In this document: piece by piece, positions 35,587 to 43,131 of the stretch
Position numbering within the stretch: position 1 is the first letter of the stretch
Layout of the letters: each line of letters starts with the position of its first letter
Source: Roseomonas sp. 18066
GTDB taxonomy: Bacteria; Pseudomonadota; Alphaproteobacteria; Acetobacterales; Acetobacteraceae
Direction of reading: 5' to 3'
Assembly: GCF_902706185.1 (NCBI RefSeq)
Contig: NZ_CACSJM010000005.1
Coordinates: 22,919-86,918 of the forward strand
Length of the DNA stretch: 64,000 nucleotides
Translations under genes and position numbers: made by a program
The notes under the pieces: model-generated
Database searches by the model: none
The model's input: the letters and a program-made list of their open reading frames with translations, nothing else
Told to the model about the DNA's origin: nothing

Positions 35587-35664
35587 GCGATGGCTTCCTC
35601 GATGGTGCCCCTTCGGAGCACAGGCTTTGCTTGGACGTCGGCGGCACAGGGACCGCCTGGCCGC

Positions 35665-35686
35665 AAAACTGATATATTAGATTTTT
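35665..35686. promoter_or_regulatory. AT-rich operator/promoter island between Bug and GntR genes
   Basis: In an otherwise GC-rich context this 22-bp stretch (aaaactgatatattagattt in part) is almost all A/T and contains the near-symmetric core GATATATTAGAT. It lies 79 bp upstream of the receptor start and 57 bp upstream of the GntR start, which suits the shared regulatory site of this divergent pair. No exact GntR box is evident. Confidence 0.45.
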
Positions 35687-35742
35687 CCCGTCAAGCGGCA
35701 GCTTTCCGCCGGCGGCCCCCTTTGCTAAGCATCTGAAACACG

Positions 35743-36483
35743 ATGTCAGACGCCGAAGCCCCCTCTGTCCTGGACCTCGACCGCGCCGCCGTTCCGCGGC
35801 CGGAAGACGCCCTGCCCAGCTTCGGCCGCCGCCCCTCCGCCGCCGAATTCGCCTACGAGTCGCTGCGCGAGGCGGTGATCTCGCTGGCGCTGCCGCCGGG
35901 TGCTGTGCTGTCGCGGGCGGCGCTGGCGGCGCGTTTCGGCGTCAGCCAGACCCCGGTGCGGGAGGCGATCATCCGGCTGCAGGCCGAGGGGCTGGTGGAG
36001 GTGGTGCCGCAATCGGCCACCCGTGTCGCCCGCATCGACCTGGCCAGCGCCCGCGAGGCCAGCTTCCTGCGGCTGGCGCTGGAGCTGGAGATCGTCCGCC
36101 GCCTGGCCGCCAGCCCGCGCGACGTGGATTTCGAGGCTGGGCTGCTGCAGGAGCTGGCCCGCATGCGCGCGCGGCTGGCGGCCGGCGACGCGCCCGGCTT
36201 CTCGGCCGCCGACGAGGCCTTCCACGCCGCGCTCTATGCCGCCGCCGGGGTGCCGCGGCTGCGTGAGCTGGTGCGCAGCCGCAGCGGCCATCTGGACCGG
36301 CTGCGCCGCCTGCACCTGCCGAGCCCCGGCAAGGCCGAGGCCGTGATGCGCCAGCACGAGGCTTTGGCCGAGGCGATCCTGGGCGGCGACCCCGAGGCCG
36401 CGGCCGCGCAGCTGCAGCAGCATCTGTCGGGGACTTTTTCAGAGGTCCGACGCATCAGCGAGGCGTTTCCGGAGTTTTTCTGA
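35743..36483 (+). CDS. GntR family transcriptional regulator (FCD domain)
   Basis: The product is 246 aa, starting at ATG 35743. The winged helix-turn-helix spans roughly residues 35-95 (AYESLREAVISLALPPGAVL, then RFGVSQTPVREAIIRLQAEG), and the all-helical FCD effector domain fills the rest, with the metal-ligand pattern ADEAFHAALYAAAG and QHEALAEAILGGD. FCD regulators commonly sense sugar acids and other carboxylates. It is divergent from the receptor/dehydratase operon and is its likely local repressor. A repeat-family hairpin follows about 55 bp after the stop. Confidence 0.93.
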   Translation: MSDAEAPSVLDLDRAAVPRPEDALPSFGRRPSAAEFAYESLREAVISLALPPGAVLSRAALAARFGVSQTPVREAIIRLQAEGLVEVVPQSATRVARIDLASAREASFLRLALELEIVRRLAASPRDVDFEAGLLQELARMRARLAAGDAPGFSAADEAFHAALYAAAGVPRLRELVRSRSGHLDRLRRLHLPSPGKAEAVMRQHEALAEAILGGDPEAAAAQLQQHLSGTFSEVRRISEAFPEFF

Positions 36484-36521
36484 GGCGTCCCGCGCTGCCA
36501 AGGCCGCGCGGCAGCACTGAC

Positions 36522-36562
36522 AGAAAGAAGAAGGGGTCCAGGGGAATTCATTCCCCTGGCCT
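36522..36562. repeat. palindromic repeat family, copy B
   Basis: Arms CCAGGGGAAT (36538-36547) and ATTCCCCTGG (36550-36559) with a 2-nt centre, and an A-rich flank at 36522-36532, make it nearly identical to copy A. Its T-rich side faces the minus strand, but both flanking genes (GntR and the transferase) are plus-strand. This is therefore the one copy not in terminator orientation for a neighbour. It may still end GntR transcripts as a simple hairpin. Confidence 0.7.
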
Positions 36563-36599
36563 GCCCCTGCCTTGCCCTCGGACTTCTCTTCCCTCTTGA

Positions 36600-36619
36600 T
36601 GTCCGCCCATGAGCGGACA
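36600..36619 (+). promoter_or_regulatory. inverted repeat over the upstream alternative start of the transferase gene
   Basis: TGTCCGC-ccatga-GCGGACA is a perfect 7-bp repeat whose loop contains the ATG at 36609. Either it is an operator or it sequesters that codon. The GGGGAAG just after it suits the downstream ATG at 36630, which I take as the real start. Confidence 0.4.
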
Positions 36620-36629
36620 GGGGAAGACG

Positions 36630-38237
36630 ATGAACGGCATGGTGGTCGCAGCCCAACCCGAGGCGGCGGAGGCAGGGGTCGAGGTGTTGCGGCGCGGCGG
36701 CAATGCGGTGGATGCCGCGATCGCCTGCGCTTTCAGCCAGGGCGTGGTCGATCCGCAGATGTGCGGCATTGCCGGCTTCGGCGCGATGCAGATCTGCCTG
36801 CCGCAGCGGGGCGTGCACACGGTGCTGGAGTTCTTCGGCCGGGCGCCTTTAGCCGCCACGCCGGACATGTGGGAAAAGAAGTTCATCGGCCAGTCGCGCG
36901 ATGGCTTCGTCTTCCTGCTGGACGACCAGAGCAATGATTGCGGCTATGGCGCCATCGGCGCGCCGGGCAATGTCGCGGGCTATTGCGAGGCGCTGTCGCG
37001 CTTCGGCACGCTGCCGCTGGCCGAGGTGATGCGGCCGGCGATCGAGCAGGCGCATCGCGGCGTGCTGGTGCGACCCTATATGCATTACTACTGGGCGCTG
37101 GACCATCATGGCGATGGCCAGGTCAATGTCGAGGACAAGCTGCGCTTCAGCGAGACCGGGCGGCAGGTCTATTTCCGCCCCGACGGCCGGATGAAGAAGC
37201 CCGGCGAGATCCTGCGCAATCCGGAGATGGCGCGCACGCTGGAGCGGCTGGCCGAAGGTGGCGCCGAGAGCTTCTATCGCGGCGAGCTGGCGCTCCAGAT
37301 GGTGGCCGACCTGGAGCGCGGCGGCAGCCTGCTGCGCGCCGCGGATTTTGCCGAGTACCGCGTGCGCGAGAAGGCGCCGGTCTGGGGCCGCTATCGCGGG
37401 CATCGCATCGCCAGCAACCCGCCGCCGGCGGGTGGCGGCTCGCTGCTGGAGCTGCTGCAGATCCTGGAGAATTTCGACCTGGCCAGCCTGCCGCATAACG
37501 GGCCGGAGCATCTGCGCATCCTGGCGGAAGCCATGAAGTGGATGACCATCGACCGGGACGCGCATATGGGCGATCCCGACTTCGTCGATGTGCCGCTGGA
37601 CCGGCTGCTGTCGGCGGATTACGCGGCAGCGCTGGCAGCGCGCATCCGTTCCGGCGAGAAGGCGCATGTGATCCGCGCGGAAGAACCGAAGGACCCGCCC
37701 GACACCACGGTGGTCTGCGTCATCGACAAGGACGGAAATGCGGTGTCGCTGACGCATACGCTGGGGATTCCCTCGGGCGTCATCACGCCGGGGATGGGCT
37801 TCATGTATAATGGCTGCATGAGCGGCTTCGACCCACGACCGGGGCGGGCGGCGTCGATCGCGCCGGGCAAGAGCCGCGCCAGCGCCCTGGCGCCGACCAT
37901 GCTGTTCGAGGGCGACCGGCCCAGCCTGGTGCTGGGCGCGCCGGGTGGCACCTATATCGTGCCGGCCATCGCCCAGGCGCTGATGAATGTCGTCGATTTC
38001 GGCATGAGCATGGCCGAGGCCGTGGCGGCGCCGCGCATCGTCGCGCTGAGCGACACCATCGATGTCAGCAACCGCATCCCGCATGGCGTCACCGCGGCGC
38101 TGGAGGCGATGGGCTATCCGGTCGCGCGGTCCTACCAGAGCCATGCCTTCGGCGCGGCGCATGGGCTGCTGGTGAAGGACGGCGTCATCACCGGCGGCGC
38201 CGACCCGCAGCGCGACGGCATGGCATTGGCGGTTTAG
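36630..38237 (+). CDS. gamma-glutamyltransferase family protein
   Basis: About 535 aa from ATG 36630, preceded by GGGGAAG; an ATG at 36609 inside a hairpin would add 7 residues. It shows the Ntn-hydrolase GGT layout: AAQPEAAEAGVEVLRRGGNA at the start, GAPGNVAGYCEALSRFG, and the self-cleavage region DPPDTTVVCVIDKDGNAVS with the conserved Thr that becomes the nucleophile. SNPPPAGGGSLLELLQIL is the usual segment before it. No signal peptide is present, unlike the periplasmic E. coli enzyme, so it is probably cytoplasmic. It hydrolyses or transfers gamma-glutamyl or similar amide groups. It is convergent with the IclR gene. Confidence 0.91.
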   Translation: MNGMVVAAQPEAAEAGVEVLRRGGNAVDAAIACAFSQGVVDPQMCGIAGFGAMQICLPQRGVHTVLEFFGRAPLAATPDMWEKKFIGQSRDGFVFLLDDQSNDCGYGAIGAPGNVAGYCEALSRFGTLPLAEVMRPAIEQAHRGVLVRPYMHYYWALDHHGDGQVNVEDKLRFSETGRQVYFRPDGRMKKPGEILRNPEMARTLERLAEGGAESFYRGELALQMVADLERGGSLLRAADFAEYRVREKAPVWGRYRGHRIASNPPPAGGGSLLELLQILENFDLASLPHNGPEHLRILAEAMKWMTIDRDAHMGDPDFVDVPLDRLLSADYAAALAARIRSGEKAHVIRAEEPKDPPDTTVVCVIDKDGNAVSLTHTLGIPSGVITPGMGFMYNGCMSGFDPRPGRAASIAPGKSRASALAPTMLFEGDRPSLVLGAPGGTYIVPAIAQALMNVVDFGMSMAEAVAAPRIVALSDTIDVSNRIPHGVTAALEAMGYPVARSYQSHAFGAAHGLLVKDGVITGGADPQRDGMALAV

Positions 38238-38254
38238 TTTGAGCGGGTGATTCA

Positions 38255-38281
38255 CGTCTGCGGCGAAGCGCGCCGCAGACG
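38255..38281. terminator. bidirectional hairpin between convergent genes
   Basis: An 11-bp perfect stem, CGTCTGCGGCG paired with CGCCGCAGACG, has a 5-nt loop, 17 bp after the transferase stop and 8 bp from the IclR stop. There is no long T-tract. Its position between convergent stops makes a shared terminator likely. Confidence 0.65.
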
Positions 38282-38289
38282 ATCACGCG

Positions 38290-39120
38290 CTAGCCAAACT
38301 CCATCGCCGAGGCGGCGCGGCGCAGCACCGGGTCGAAGGGGCTGACCTGCGCCGCGATCGCCGCCGCCTCGCGCCGCAACAGAACAGCGATGACGGCGCG
38401 GCGCTCGGCGGTCAGGCGGTCGGTGGTGGTGCCGACGCTGATCGCCGCCAGCGCCCGCCCCTGGCGGTCCAGCACCGGCACGCCAAGCCCCGCCATGCCC
38501 GGGATCAGCCCGGTGGCGCCGCCGGCATGGCCATCGGCGCGGATCTGCAGCAGCTCGGCCCTGAGCGCCGCCTCGTCCTGCCCGACGAACTGCCGCAGCC
38601 GCGGCAGGTTGTGGCGGATGATTTCTTCCTGTTCGGCCTCGGGGAGGAAGGCGAGGATCGCGCTGGCGCCTTGTCCGAGTCCCAGGGGCACGCGCCCGCC
38701 GATATCGCCGGTGAAGGAGCGGATCGGCAAGGGCCCGGCGCTGCGGTCGATGCAGACGGCGTCGTAGCCGTTGTGGACCAGCAGGAAGAGCGTCTCGCCC
38801 AAGGACGCCGTCAGCCGCAACAGCACCGGCCGCGCGATCTCGCGCAGCCCATGCGGCGTGCCGGCGCGCGCGGCGAGCACGAAGAGGTCGAGCCCCAGCG
38901 TGTAGCGCTTGCTGCGCGGGTCATGGCCGACCACGCCTTCCTCGACCAGGCTGCGCAGCATGCGGTGCACGCTCGGCCGCGGCAGGCCGGCGGCTTCCGA
39001 CAGGGCGGTGAGCCGCAGCCCGCCCGGGCCGCTCTCGCCGATCAGCCGCAGCAGGCCGAAAGCGCGCTGCACCGCACCAGCCGTCTCGCTCACCGCGGCG
39101 AGCCCGCGCGGATGTTCCAT
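38290..39120 (-). CDS. IclR family transcriptional regulator (hyuAB locus)
   Basis: About 276 aa from ATG 39120; a GTG at 39156 would add 12 residues but lies against the palindrome at 39157-39171. The N-terminal winged helix reads AVQRAFGLLRLIGESGPGGL, then LPRPSVHRMLRSLVEEGVVG. The IclR effector domain follows, with PRLRQFVGQ and a C-terminal GLIPGMAGLGVPVLDRQGR. It is divergent from hyuA across a short gap, which suggests it regulates the hyuAB genes and possibly the transport and oxidation genes beyond. Confidence 0.93.
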   Translation of the reverse strand: MEHPRGLAAVSETAGAVQRAFGLLRLIGESGPGGLRLTALSEAAGLPRPSVHRMLRSLVEEGVVGHDPRSKRYTLGLDLFVLAARAGTPHGLREIARPVLLRLTASLGETLFLLVHNGYDAVCIDRSAGPLPIRSFTGDIGGRVPLGLGQGASAILAFLPEAEQEEIIRHNLPRLRQFVGQDEAALRAELLQIRADGHAGGATGLIPGMAGLGVPVLDRQGRALAAISVGTTTDRLTAERRAVIAVLLRREAAAIAAQVSPFDPVLRRAASAMEFG

Positions 39121-39156
39121 TTTCCGGGCCAAACCGGCGGCATTGAAAGCCTCCAC

Positions 39157-39171
39157 TTCCGCTCAGCGAAA
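39157..39171. promoter_or_regulatory. imperfect IclR-type inverted repeat (TTCCGC-tca-GCGAAA)
   Basis: Six-base arms match at five of six positions around a 3-bp centre, the same geometry as the operator at 19470-19484. It lies between the IclR start and hyuA (39286). A longer-range TTCTG...CAGAA pair overlaps the same gap. It is a candidate autoregulatory and hyuA operator. Confidence 0.4.
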
Positions 39172-39285
39172 TTCTGAACGCATAGCTCTCATTCACAGAA
39201 AATGTGGCTTGCGGAGCGGCCCGGTGCAACGAAATAGTAATCGCCATCCACCGCATTCATCCTTCCAAGGGGGAGTTGCTCGGGC

Positions 39286-41358
39286 ATGGCGCGTTGGCGT
39301 GTAGGCGTGGATTCGGGCGGCACCTTCACCGATGTCTGCCTCTTCGACGAGGAAGACGGCCGCGTCGAAGTCTGGAAGGTGTCCTCGACGCCGGATGATC
39401 CGTCGCGCGGCATCGCCCAGGGTGTCGAGGAAGGTATGCGCCGCGTGGCGCCCGAGGCCGGCGACAAGCCCGGCGCGCCGGTCGCCTATTTCGGCCATGG
39501 CACCACGGTCGCCACCAATGCGCTGATCCAGCATCGCGGCGTTCGCACCGGCCTTGTCACCACCGACGGTTTTCGCGACCTGCTGGAGATCGGGCGCCAA
39601 AAACGGCCCGACCTCTACGACATGCAGGCCGACAAGCCGCCGACGCTGGTGCCGCGCGACCTGCGCCAGGAAGTGCCGGAGCGCGTGCGCTACACCGGCG
39701 AGATCGACACGCCGCTGGACGAGGCGAAGATGCGCGAGGCCGCGCGCGCGCTGAAGGCCGCCGACGTCAAGGCCATCGCCGTCTCCTTCCTCTACGGCTT
39801 CATCCGCCCCGAGCATGAGAAGCGCGCGGTGGAGATCCTGCGCGAGGAGCACCCGGACGCCTTCATCTGCGCCGGCCACGAGATCGCGCCCGAATTCCGC
39901 GAATATGAGCGGCTGTCGACCGTCGTGCTGAACGCCTATCTCGGCCCCGTCATGCGCCGCTACATCGAGCGCCTGACGCCGCGGCTGCAGGAGCTGGGCA
40001 TGACGGCGACGCCGCATCTGACGCAGAGCAATGGCGGCGTCATCGGCTTCGCCGCGGCGGCCGACATGCCGGTGCGCACCGTGCTGTCCGGGCCCTCCAC
40101 CGGCGTCGTCGGCGCCCAGGCGATCGGCACCCTCGCCGGCTTCGAGGAGCTGATCACCTTCGACATGGGCGGCACCTCCACCGATGTCGCGCTGCTGCAG
40201 GGCGGCCAGTGCAAGATGACCTCGGAGGCCGTGGTGCATGGCTATCCGATCAAGGCGCCGATGCTCGACATCCACACCGTCGGCGCCGGCGGCGGCTCGA
40301 TCGCCTATGTCGATGCCGGTGGCCTTCTGAAGGTCGGCCCGCGCAGCTGCGGCGCCGATCCCGGCCCGGTCTGCTACGCCCGCGGCAACGAGGAGCCCGC
40401 CACCACCGACGCGAATGTCGTGTTGCAGACGCTGAACCCGGAATATCTTCTGGGCGGCCGCATGGCCGTGCGCCAGGATCTGGCGCGCGAGGCCATTGGC
40501 AGGCTGGCCGAAAAACTCGGCCTCGGCGTGATGGAGACGGCGCAGGGAATCCTGTCGGTCGTGACGGCCAATATGGCCCGCGCCATCCGCGTCATCTCCA
40601 TCCAGCGCGGGCATGATCCGCGCGACTACACGCTGATGGCCTTCGGCGGCGCCGGCCCCCTGCATGCCGCGCGCCTGGCCAAGGAGCTGGAGATGAAGCG
40701 CGTGCTGGTGCCGCGCAACCCCGGCATCCTCTGCGCCATGGGCCTGCTGCTGACCGACCTGCGCGCCGATTTCGCCGCGACCAAGCTGCTGCCGGCGACG
40801 GAAGCCTCGGTGATCGAGGTTGCCGCCAGCTTCGCCAGCCTCACCGCCCGCGCCGAAGACTGGTTCGACCAGGAGCATATCGCCGCCGCGGCGCGCCGCC
40901 TGACGCGCACCGCCGACATGCGCTATGCCGGGCAGAATTACGAGCTGGCCGTGCCGCTGCCCGATGGCCCGGTAACCGCCGAGACCATGCAGGCGCTGGG
41001 CGTCGGATTCGCCGAGCTGCACCGCCAGCGCTACGGTTTCGTGGCCGAGGGCGAGCCGGTGCAGCTGGTCACGCTGCGCCTCGAGGCCACCGGCCTGGTG
41101 CGCAAGGCCGAGCTGAAATCCTATCCCGATGCCGGCCCCGACGCCGCCAGCGCCATCATCGGCCAGCGCCAGGTCTGGTTCCCCGAGGCGGGCGATTTCG
41201 TGGCCACGCCCATCTACAGCCGCGACGGGCTGCTGCCCGGCAACCGCTTCGCCGGCCCCGCCATCGTCGAGCAGATGGACACCACCACCGTGGTGCCGCC
41301 GGGGATGAAGGCGCGCGTCGACGCCTATCTCAACCTGATCCTGGAGGTGACGGCATGA
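39286..41358 (+). CDS. hyuA: hydantoinase/oxoprolinase subunit A (HyuA)
   Basis: The product is 690 aa, starting at ATG 39286 with AAGGGGGAG just upstream. It has ATPase-fold (ASKHA) phosphate motifs: RVGVDSGGTFTDVCLFDE at the N-terminus, FGHGTTVATNALIQHRG, and ELITFDMGGTSTDVALLQG. AFGGAGPLHAARLAKELEMK sits in the second half. HyuA phosphorylates the ring carbonyl of hydantoins or 5-oxoproline with ATP, and HyuB completes hydrolysis. The stop overlaps hyuB by 4 nt. Whether this pair acts on hydantoin, N-methylhydantoin, 5-oxoproline or a ketone (acetone-carboxylase-like) cannot be settled by sequence alone. Confidence 0.94.
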   Translation: MARWRVGVDSGGTFTDVCLFDEEDGRVEVWKVSSTPDDPSRGIAQGVEEGMRRVAPEAGDKPGAPVAYFGHGTTVATNALIQHRGVRTGLVTTDGFRDLLEIGRQKRPDLYDMQADKPPTLVPRDLRQEVPERVRYTGEIDTPLDEAKMREAARALKAADVKAIAVSFLYGFIRPEHEKRAVEILREEHPDAFICAGHEIAPEFREYERLSTVVLNAYLGPVMRRYIERLTPRLQELGMTATPHLTQSNGGVIGFAAAADMPVRTVLSGPSTGVVGAQAIGTLAGFEELITFDMGGTSTDVALLQGGQCKMTSEAVVHGYPIKAPMLDIHTVGAGGGSIAYVDAGGLLKVGPRSCGADPGPVCYARGNEEPATTDANVVLQTLNPEYLLGGRMAVRQDLAREAIGRLAEKLGLGVMETAQGILSVVTANMARAIRVISIQRGHDPRDYTLMAFGGAGPLHAARLAKELEMKRVLVPRNPGILCAMGLLLTDLRADFAATKLLPATEASVIEVAASFASLTARAEDWFDQEHIAAAARRLTRTADMRYAGQNYELAVPLPDGPVTAETMQALGVGFAELHRQRYGFVAEGEPVQLVTLRLEATGLVRKAELKSYPDAGPDAASAIIGQRQVWFPEAGDFVATPIYSRDGLLPGNRFAGPAIVEQMDTTTVVPPGMKARVDAYLNLILEVTA

Positions 41359-43001
41359 GCTCCGCCCTGCAGCCTTCGAGCGCGCCGGTGCTGGACCCGA
41401 TCACCGTCGAGGTGATCGGCGCCGCCCTCTCCTCCATCGTCGAGGAAACCGGCGAGGCGCTGATCCGCGCCTCCTACTCGACCAACATCAAGGAGCGGCG
41501 CGACTGCTCCACCGCTCTGTTCAACGCCGCCGGCAACACCCTCTGCCAGGCCGAGCACATCCCGATCCATCTCGGCAGCTTCATCGGCATCGTGCCGCAT
41601 ATCATGAAGCTGCACGACGTGGCCGAGATGAAGCCGGGCGACGTCTTCGTCGGCAACGACGCCTATGAAGGCGGCGGCACGCATCTGCCCGACATCGTCC
41701 TCGCCGAGCCGATCTTCGTCGACGGTGCCATCGCCGCCTGGACGGTGAACCTGGCGCATCATTCCGACTTCGCCGATCGCGGCCATGCGCATATCTACCA
41801 GGAAGGCCTGCGCATCCCGCCGGTGCGCCTCTACCGCGCCGGCGTGCTGCAGAAGGATGTGCAGGACCTCATCCTGCTCAACTGCCAGGTGCCGCGCGAG
41901 CGCCTCTCCGACCTGCGCGCGCAGATGGCCGCCAACCGCGTCGGCGTGCAGCGCTTCCAGGCGCTCTGCGCGAAATACGGCACCACCACGGTGCTGGCGG
42001 CTGGCGAGGCGCTGCTCGACTACGCCGAACGCAAGATGCGCGCGGGCATCGCCGCAATGCCCGACGGCACCTGGCGGTTCGAGGATGTCTTCGACAACCC
42101 CGAGATCACCGTCAACCTGCCGCTCGCCGTCGATGTCACCATAAGCGGCGACAGCATGGCGCTGCATTTCGAATCGCCCGACCAGCTGCGCGCCGGTCTG
42201 AACATGACCTACACCGCGCTGCTGGCCACGGCCTACTACGTGGTCAAGTCGGTGGTCGACCCGACCATCCTGCCCAATGCCGGCCTGGCGCGCCCGATCA
42301 CCGTGACCGCCCGCAGCGGCACCGTGCTGAACTGCGCCCACCCCGCCGCCGTCAACGGCCGCGTGCAGACCTGCCAGCGCGTCTCCGACCTGATCCTCGG
42401 CGCGCTCGCGCAGGCCGTGCCCGATCGCGTCACCGCCTGCTCCAACTCCACCTGCACGGTCGCCACCTTCATCGGCCAGCGCAAGGACAACGGCGCCATC
42501 TGGGTCTATCTCGAGACCATGGGCGGCGGCGGCGGCGCCCGCGCCTCCAAGGACGGGCTCGACGGCGTGCATGTCCACGTCACCAACACCTCCAACCTCC
42601 CCGTCGAGGCGCTGGAGCTCGAATACCCGCTGACCCTGCTGCGCTACGAGCTGGTGGAAGAATCCGGCGGCGTCGGCGAGTTCCGCGGCGGCATGGGCCT
42701 GCGCCGCGTCTACCGCGCCGACGAGGATTGCCGCGTGCGCGTCGACGTCTCCCGCTTGCGCTCGCAAAGCTGGGGCCTGCTCGGCGGTGGCCCGGGTGGC
42801 CACGGCCATGTCGAATGCGGCCCTGGCGTCACCTTCGATCGCGACAACGCGGTGCTGAAGGCGGGACAATGGTTCGCCGTCGTCTCGCCCGGCGCCGGTG
42901 GCTATGGGCCGCCGGAGAAGCGTGATCCGAAGGCGATTCAGCGGGATCTCGCCGAAGGCGTCATCGGCGAAGCGACCGCAAAAAACACGTACAAAGCATA
43001 G
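41355..43001 (+). CDS. hyuB: hydantoinase/oxoprolinase subunit B (HyuB)
   Basis: The product is 548 aa, with ATG 41355 in an ATGA overlap with hyuA. It is a typical HyuB: DPITVEVIGAALSSIVEETG at the start, SYSTNIKERRDCSTALF, GDVFVGNDAYEGGGTHLPD, VNLAHHSDFADRGH with metal-ligand histidines, and YPLTLLRYELVEESGGVGEF, then RGGMGLRR. It forms the complex with HyuA for ATP-dependent ring opening. The gene ends at repeat copy C, so transcription probably falls off before the ABC transporter genes, or reads through at reduced level. Confidence 0.94.
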   Translation: MSSALQPSSAPVLDPITVEVIGAALSSIVEETGEALIRASYSTNIKERRDCSTALFNAAGNTLCQAEHIPIHLGSFIGIVPHIMKLHDVAEMKPGDVFVGNDAYEGGGTHLPDIVLAEPIFVDGAIAAWTVNLAHHSDFADRGHAHIYQEGLRIPPVRLYRAGVLQKDVQDLILLNCQVPRERLSDLRAQMAANRVGVQRFQALCAKYGTTTVLAAGEALLDYAERKMRAGIAAMPDGTWRFEDVFDNPEITVNLPLAVDVTISGDSMALHFESPDQLRAGLNMTYTALLATAYYVVKSVVDPTILPNAGLARPITVTARSGTVLNCAHPAAVNGRVQTCQRVSDLILGALAQAVPDRVTACSNSTCTVATFIGQRKDNGAIWVYLETMGGGGGARASKDGLDGVHVHVTNTSNLPVEALELEYPLTLLRYELVEESGGVGEFRGGMGLRRVYRADEDCRVRVDVSRLRSQSWGLLGGGPGGHGHVECGPGVTFDRDNAVLKAGQWFAVVSPGAGGYGPPEKRDPKAIQRDLAEGVIGEATAKNTYKA

Positions 43002-43007
43002 ACAAGA

Positions 43008-43050
43008 CTGGGGGAAGGAATTCCCCCAGACCCCCATCTTCTTTTCGACT
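43008..43050 (+). terminator. palindromic repeat family, copy C; terminator after hyuB
   Basis: Arms CTGGGGGAA (43008-43016) and TTCCCCCAG (43021-43029) flank the tetraloop GGAA. They are followed on the plus strand by accccc then atcttctttt, a T-rich tail. It starts 6 nt after the hyuB stop in terminator orientation. Confidence 0.75.
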
Positions 43051-43131
43051 TACAAGAAAAAAAGCAGCGGGCCACCAAGCAGGCTCGCGCGGTTGCAGGG
43101 CATCTTCAACGCTGGAGCAGGAGAGTTCGCG

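Noticed and set aside
39193..41022. 609-aa minus-strand open frame opposite hyuA
   Set aside because: It is a shadow frame antisense to a firmly recognised hyuA, rich in Arg/Gly/Ala/His with no family motifs, as expected from GC-rich codon bias.
42898..43131. N-terminal extension of the family-5 binding protein across the hyuB tail
   Set aside because: The extension would translate repeat copy C (giving the GKEFPQ-type peptide) and precede a clear signal peptide, so it is not coding.
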